A DNA stretch of 64,000 nt from Sweltsa coloradensis (lineage: Eukaryota > Arthropoda > Insecta > Plecoptera > Chloroperlidae), in NCBI GenBank assembly GCA_024449915.1, contig JAMZAV010001284.1, positions 38,501-102,500 on the forward strand, in the 5' to 3' direction. A model generated the notes under the pieces. That model made no database searches and was not told where the DNA came from. It saw nothing but the letters and a program-made list of their open reading frames with translations. The position numbers and the translations under genes are program-made. The stretch's first letter is position 1, and every line of letters begins with the position of its first letter. Shown piece by piece: positions 58,006-64,000 of this stretch.

Positions 58006-60210
58006 TTGTACCTATAGCTAATAACAAACATCTAAGAGTGGCTCGAAATATCTGTACGAGCTAGATGAATATATTGTTCGCGAGATTTAGCCTTGAGCCC
58101 AGCGTATTTCGTTTTGTTATTAGTTATACCTCATGGATTATTTCGATAATGGTTATCAATACAGAGAAATCCGTTTGTCATATCATTGGCTGATTCTATC
58201 GTATCAACGTGGACAGAATCCATATAATGCCACATCCAATCATAATTTTGATCCCAAATGTAAACAACTCAATTACGAACTGCGACACACATCCTAAAAC
58301 TAAATGATGGGGAAATAATATTTGATAGAAGCAATACCATAAACCAATAAATACCTACATCCAATTATAATTATTTGCTTAGTGTATGACCACAACCCAG
58401 CTGATATTGGTTTCCAATCCACTCCCAAGTGTTTATTTCCTGCAACGGGTGGAGACATGATAACAGCAGCCTAAGCCCTTCTTCCCATTATATTTTGTTT
58501 AACTCTAAATTTTACCAGGATCGACACGAATACACTCGTGTTTTCCCTTGCTCCACTCATTACATCCAAATACTGGTAATCCCGTGATTTGAAGTGCTCT
58601 ACATCGCAATGTTTTGTTTAAAAATAATAATTTATACCTGCTGTCTGTTCGAGTGATAACCAGATAAGAGGTAATGGAGTTTGCTTGCATACCAAAACTT
58701 TGCTCGTATATTGAATTTTATATTATATATAATTCTTTGCAGTCTAGTATTATAAGAAAACAAAATCAGTTTAATTGGGTAATTGAATATTTATATTATC
58801 AGAACCAATGCAAGGGATTATAAAGTAAAGACAATAAGATCCATAATTTCAATGTCCAGTTCTAATTAATCTATATGCAATATTCTCAAATATCCTTATT
58901 GTTGGTTTCCAAAGTGATTACAAGTTACCTGGTTGTTAAATTTACTTGTCTGCACTACAACGCTTTAGTACGAGCTCTTTAACTAGCCATTGCTAAATAT
59001 TAGACTACATCCAGCTACAAATGGCTCACACTGCAACCAGTGTTACTATTTGTAAGCATTGTGTTTTGATTAAGGGTACATTTTCCCTTAACAATAAGAG
59101 GGAGCTTTATGAACATGAGAATGCAACTAATATGTAAAAGACCACGGATTCGATCCAGAGCATTGAAATCATCAAATCGGCCACGGCCGTTATGTATAAA
59201 TCACCAAAAGGAGGATAGGATGTCTTGAGTTTCATCAAATTATGGTAAAAAATGCAGTACTCGCGGCTCGCCACCCATAGATCGCTTGTAGATGTGACTT
59301 ACTTTGAATGATCTCCCGTCTAGATAATGAGCTGATAATGTTATTGAACATAGTTTTAAACTTACATGTGTAGAGTAGGGTCAGCTTGAATCTTATAATC
59401 AATTCTGTTTGCGCTCAATTGTCACGATGCTCAACCACTGACCGTCGGCGATGAATCTGCCATCGAGGGCTGCTATGCCGGTTAACGGACTCTCGCACGA
59501 CCTTGCAACACTGTCTGTGAGCTTTATTCCCCCCGCAATGAAGCCACAGCCGTGACAAACTTTCAAGCTCTTTCTCGGGACAAAGACTTTCTTCCTCACC
59601 CAATTATTACTAGACTTTGGTCTCGTTAGTTTGATTAAGTTTTTATGTATTACAAGCTTAAACTGTATTAAAAACTTTTTTGTCGGGAAAATTTTATTTT
59701 AATTAAAGAGCCAAAGTTTGAATATTAGCCTCCACCCCTTCTCTACCTTCGTTCAACTGCGTTTACGTCACCTCACCTCACAACTCTAACGTAAACTTTC
59801 TAACTTTCAAGTCTTACAAAAAGGTGTCAAGACTAACTTAGTTCAGTTTTTCACGTCATTTGAAGCAAGACCGTTGTCGTAAGTCAATTGTTTTTCTATT
59901 GTGTTGTTAGACCGCATTGGAGGTTCCTCAGCATGTATATTGCAAACGGCAACTTACCTAGAAATTATACAGTCAGCGTTATGTTAATATTAAAGGCATT
60001 AAATCTGATTGGAGGGAAAACGATGAATTAGTTGAGGTGGATGCAAAGCCAGATTTATGAAAATTCTCACAATTAGAATGTATACATGGATAACTCATTC
60101 ATGGTATCCAAAAACGTACATTATGTTTTAGATCATATACCAGGGCTATTTTTATCAGACTCATGTCTTATAGAATAAGGGCGAGCGTCTCTACCCCCCA
60201 GGCCGCGCGA
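58006..60210. other. Non-coding DNA, no feature recognised
   Basis: Weak tRNA-like GGATTCGATCC at 59146-59156 without a convincing A box. No repeat match or coding domain. Confidence 0.4.
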
Positions 60211-60226
60211 ACCCCCCCCCCCCCCC
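60211..60226. repeat. Poly(C) tract
   Basis: Run of about 16 C bases, one of several homopolymer C/G tracts in the window (4833, 13143, 34980, 35106, 61986, 63971). Confidence 0.9.
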
Positions 60227-60960
60227 AACCCCTCAATAATAAAGGTCAGATACATTGTTAAATATTAACAATGTGCTGTGTACATTTTTGAAAATAATGC
60301 ATTCTACCTTGAAGAAATACAACAATACTCCCAAGGCAGACGCATTAACTCCTGATACTTTGATAAAATGAATTCTACACAACACACGAAGCTGCAGTTC
60401 GAGATAATGGGTTCTGCTTTAGGGGGTAGATTCTGTTGGGGAAACCTGAGAGGACAACCGAAATGCCAAAGTGTCTTGACCAGCGTGGAATGGTTTTTGC
60501 TGTGTGGGATGGGGGTGTACGTTGAGTATTGTTTCTCAGACTACCGGTCACAGTCCACACAGGAGAATATGTCTTCGTTTTAAAACTGAAAACTCTCTTC
60601 TCGATTCAATACGACAATCCCGAACTAGGGAGATTCGTTTTAAACTACTCACAGGTATTGTCTAATCCAAAAACCAACCCCCGTTTATCTTACTTGTTAG
60701 TTGCAAGTTCATCTTTCACCCTTGGCTAGTGTCAATACATCCGTAAGGGAAGAAGCTGGAACCCTTGGTCTAGTCCTGTACTGACTGAGCAGAATATGAA
60801 CACCACAACATGGGAACTTGCACGGACGTATAAGATGGCATGGAGAACCACGATACCGTGCTGGTTAAAAACAAATAAGGGACGAGATATTGTAGTCTTT
60901 CACGACCCCTAAATGACTTCTGTATGATCCTTGGGCTGTTGCGTCGTGTCGATGATGAGG
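60227..60960. other. Non-coding or unassigned DNA
   Basis: Overlapping frames at 60368-60583 (plus) and 60770-60985 (minus) have no recognised domain. The minus-strand frame leads away from the hammerhead-like motif and could be part of a Penelope-like element; this is inference only. Confidence 0.3.
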
Positions 60961-60970
60961 CACTGCTCGA

Positions 60971-61003
60971 CGTTTCGCCACCCATGTTGGTGGCTTCTTC
61001 AAG
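60971..61003 (-). ncRNA. Hammerhead-ribozyme-like motif, Penelope-type
   Basis: The minus strand reads CTTGAAGAAGCCACC, a six-base loop AACATG, then GGTGGCGAAACG. GCCACC and GGTGGC form a perfect 6-bp stem that corresponds to stem II. The flanking TGAAGA and CGAAAC match the conserved hammerhead core (CUGANGA and GAAA), except that an extra T separates C and TGAAGA. Penelope-like elements carry such hammerhead motifs in many animals. Stems I and III were not established, so activity is uncertain. Confidence 0.45.
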
Positions 61004-61680
61004 ATTAATAGCTTATATTAATTTAATATGATAACATTTGCGAATTAAATTCCCAATTATGTCAATCGTGATACTATTTCGCCTTAATGTTTGGCCAATA
61101 AGCCAATCCCGTCATAAACCGTTTCTGGTCGAGGTGCATCTACGAGAAAGTGGCTGCATGGTGCCTCATTAAAAGCTAGCATGCAACACAGCTGTGCCCA
61201 GAAGGTCAGTTAGTCTAGTAGGGGGACTAGATCGGCCACCTCACCGAGTGATCGAGCTATCTAATATTGTGATGAAACGAGAAGAGCAGCTCTACAGTAA
61301 ATAGTAGGTTTTAGTGTAATAAGTTTGCTTTGTTTGTCATTCCTTTCCTCTTCAACAAGTATTTGATTTAAACTTTATAATACCAATATCAGTCTCTTAA
61401 GAAATATTTATTCAGTTCACTGTTTTCAATTTATTTGTTTTTATTTTATTTATTGTGTTCTGAAAAATGGTGGCAACGAAATTCGCGAATTTTTTTTAAA
61501 GTTGCAATAATCCCTTCAAATTCAGTTTGCACATGAATCTCCTGAATTGTGATTGAATGGTACCAATTTCCAATTCGCGAATTTTCGAGAAATTTTAGTT
61601 GATACCGCGAGCTAGTGGCGAAATTAGCAATTATGTCTTAAAACGCGAATTAGGTCACGAAAATTTAAAAAAAAGGTTTT
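61004..61680. other. Non-coding DNA
   Basis: Repeated CGCGAATTTT phrases occur from about 61490 to 61650 and again near 62545-62580. No gene recognised. Confidence 0.4.
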
Positions 61681-61688
61681 TTCAAAGT

Positions 61689-61885
61689 GTTGGTGGAGGT
61701 GCCGGGTACGTAGTCGAAAATAAATTAATCCTGGCTGGTATATATGCTGGAGGTGCCGGGTCATACAACGCGATTGTGAGATCGAAATAATCGTTTGAAC
61801 GCGAGTAAGCTCATTATACTTCATATCCATCCATATCAAAAGATAAAAAATGAATAATTTCGTAATTTTGGTGGAGGTGCCGGGT
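61689..61885 (+). repeat. Cluster of three GGTGGAGGTGCCGGGT motifs
   Basis: Copies at 61691-61707, 61746-61761 (GCTGG variant) and 61866-61885, all on the plus strand. The first and last are followed by TAGTCGAAA. This is the densest cluster outside the two duplicated segments at 23.1 and 26.6 kb. Confidence 0.85.
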
Positions 61886-61942
61886 AGTCGAAATTAATTC
61901 TGGTAAAAACTGTCAGAAACTTTGAAAACTGAAGGCTGAAAT

Positions 61943-62393
61943 AAGTGATGACATCGGGTACCCGGAAACCGGTTCCGACTTTTCGAACCGGTTCCCCCCC
62001 CCCCCCACCCCCCTCATTTTTTTTTTTTTTTACAACGTGATGTTAAAAATTTGTAATAAATAATTGATAATTTAAATTCGCATTTGTATTTCTTTTTTGT
62101 ACGTAACAGCACCTTCTTTTCTCACAGATTGTGAAGTTATTCAGCTATGCTAGGCCCATCCCACTCCAGATTGCACAATAAGCTATGGGTGTTCAAGGAC
62201 GCGCGCATTGTTTAAACTTTGAAGAATGCTTTTTAATGGCACTTTTTAATCTGTTGATTGTAAATTGTAACTTTAAAAAAAAATTAAAAAATTGAAAAAA
62301 TCAAAAATGTTTTTCTTTATTTTCCTTCTTTTTTAGAACCGGTTCCGGGACGGGGGTATCGGTTCGGACTTTTTGGACTCGATGTCATCACTA
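61943..62393. mobile_element. hAT-like MITE, 451 bp, with 8-bp target duplication
   Basis: The left end reads AAGTGATGACATCGGGT and the complement of the right end reads TAGTGATGACATCGAGT. GCTGAAAT stands directly outside both ends (61935-61942 and 62394-62401), an exact 8-bp duplication. Subterminal GGAACCGGTTC-type palindromes occur on both sides (near 61970, 61992 and 62337), a common hAT trait. A C-tract and T-tract (61986-62031) lie inside. No coding sequence. Confidence 0.88.
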
Positions 62394-62401
62394 GCTGAAA
62401 T

Positions 62402-64000
62402 TGAGCTTAAAAAAAACTGATTCTGAACTTCACTCTCATGTGCTTGTTTTTCTTTTAAATTGTTAAAATCAATCATAAATAATCTTGAAACTTGTGTTTT
62501 TAAAAAAAGTATTTAGTTGTGCATGAGGAAATAGTGTTTTTTGGTAAATCGCGAATTTTTATTTTTAAGGCGCGAATTTTCAAACTAAAAAAAAAACATT
62601 TTTGCACATCTCTATCTATAACACTGATCAAACTTGGAGGAATAAATTATGTTTTTTTATTTCCCTATACGAAATCTCAAGACAATTTTAAAATTGAGTT
62701 TAAGAACTACATAATTATTATGTTCCTTCCAATCAATGTGTGTCTTGAAGTAAAGTAAGAACAATGTTAATACAGTGAATGAATAATGAATTTAATGATT
62801 TCCTTTATAAAACATAGCTGCTATATCTGGGTGTATTAAAACTTTAAAGATACAATCGCGAGCAGTTGATTTTTGTAACCTACTTTTGTAGAATTATTTT
62901 CTAGAATACGTCTAGGTTATAAGAATGACTTTATTATATTATTATTATGATCACTTACATTTGCTGGTATACCGGCCGGCGGTAACTGGCACCTTGTCTT
63001 GTACATAACCACTTTCTTATGTGTTAGTACAACTACTCCATAAGTGGTTAATTTCAGTGAGCAATGGCAAGACCAGATTGCGCTGCAAACTGCAATAACA
63101 CGAAATAATTGGCCTTACTCGAGAAAGATTAAGCGTTACGCGGTGAAACAACTAAGGTCTGAATGGAAGAATTCACAGCTAAAGAAACGAAACTGAAATC
63201 ATTCACGATTACCCTCCATGGTGTTGCTAGACGAACGTCAGATCTGAGGGGGTCGTAACACCAGGTTATTACAGAAAACAGAGGCACCTCTTTATAGATT
63301 GGTTTCATGAAATATGCTTCTTTGGAATGTACGAAAATCTTGTGAAACTTATGGTTTGAGATTCATTTTCCATGCAGTCTACCAGTCGTTCAAGATATAT
63401 GTATTATTTGAGACAGTGCGTAAAAAAAGTTATACATGGTACAATAATATTGATGTATTTATACACACCCATATTATGAGTTTGGAGATAAGTTCATATA
63501 GGTTTGAAATAAACAATTGATGGTGCATTCGAGAAAAAGGCGAGCGAAAGAACGTATTGAGGAAAGGGTACGCCTGAAGACAGACGAAGTTTTATTTTAC
63601 TTTATCCGACCGATCAAATTCTATTGATTCTAATCGAATGAAATTTTTATTTAATTTGTGCACATTTTTTAAATAAATAATTACAGTTGAGTTCTTGTAT
63701 AAACTTTCAATCATTGATATCTGGTTTGTGTTTTTATTTTGTAAAAAAATAATTTTGTAAAAATTTATATGTGCATCAAATTGTGTGGATTGTGAAAACA
63801 ATCTCCTTCAGAATCAGTTTTAAAAACTGGCAAGAATAGGCAACACATCAATTTATAATAAAATTGAAAAATTGTACGGAGAATAGATTATTCATTCAGA
63901 CAGTGATAGTTTCTCTTACAGATAACTAATATGTCACTGATTATCTGAATGCAGGTCGTGTGTGTAGTGTGGGGGGGGGGGTAGCGTCGCGCGAGACGAG
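62402..64000. other. AT-rich non-coding DNA
   Basis: No gene or repeat recognised, except for a G-tract at 63971-63980. Short frames only. Confidence 0.5.

Overview
This window looks like intergenic or intronic DNA from a large, AT-rich, repeat-laden invertebrate genome. It has no dense bacterial-style ORFs, it carries tRNA-derived SINEs, pieces of non-LTR retrotransposon, hAT-like and piggyBac-like DNA transposon remains and long microsatellites, and almost no ORF exceeds 120 codons. I cannot name the species. I found no exon of a host protein gene that I would defend. The only recognisable protein remains are a piggyBac-type transposase C-terminus (about 10290-10681, + strand), a non-LTR reverse transcriptase C-terminus (16000-16670, - strand), and a probable non-LTR ORF2 tail (39498-39701, - strand).

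Layout. 1-7.3 kb: mostly featureless AT-rich DNA, with one short element ending in CTAG at both ends (2826-3091), a hexanucleotide microsatellite, a dispersed repeat with a GACG-type minisatellite, and a SINE. 7.3-12.7 kb: a 5.36-kb foldback element with arms of about 1.18 kb and an 8-bp target duplication; its loop holds the decayed piggyBac transposase and a SINE. 14.0-14.9 kb: an hAT-like MITE with an inverted copy of the same family inserted in it, both with exact 8-bp target duplications. 15.2-16.8 kb: a non-LTR element that split an (AAT)n tract. 21.1-29.5 kb: a layered nest, in which an unclassified repeat holds another copy of the hAT-like MITE, which is split by about 6.4 kb of Helitron-like elements inserted repeatedly into one another. 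31.9-37.1 kb: GC-richer satellite-like DNA with units of about 300-400 bp and about 120 bp, again with a Helitron-like insertion. 37-53 kb: sparse, with SINEs, LINE tails and a 50-bp tandem duplication. 53.5-58 kb: a SINE, another Helitron-like copy, and a 2.5-kb element with CTAG at both ends. 60.9-62.4 kb: a hammerhead-like motif and a third hAT-like MITE.

The main result is the Helitron-like family. Its 5' end is TTGGATGAGCG and its 3' end is GCGTTTTCCTAG. The 5' end has an inverted match about 40 bp inside the 3' end, and copies carry internal units of about 160 bp. Empty sites for three copies can be read inside this window by comparing duplicated flanks, and two more junctions agree. 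In each case insertion was between A and T with no target duplication. That is the Helitron signature, although the 5' end reads TT instead of the usual TC. A second finding is a 20-bp motif, TTTTGGTGGAGGTGCCGGGT, which occurs about twelve times in mostly unrelated contexts.
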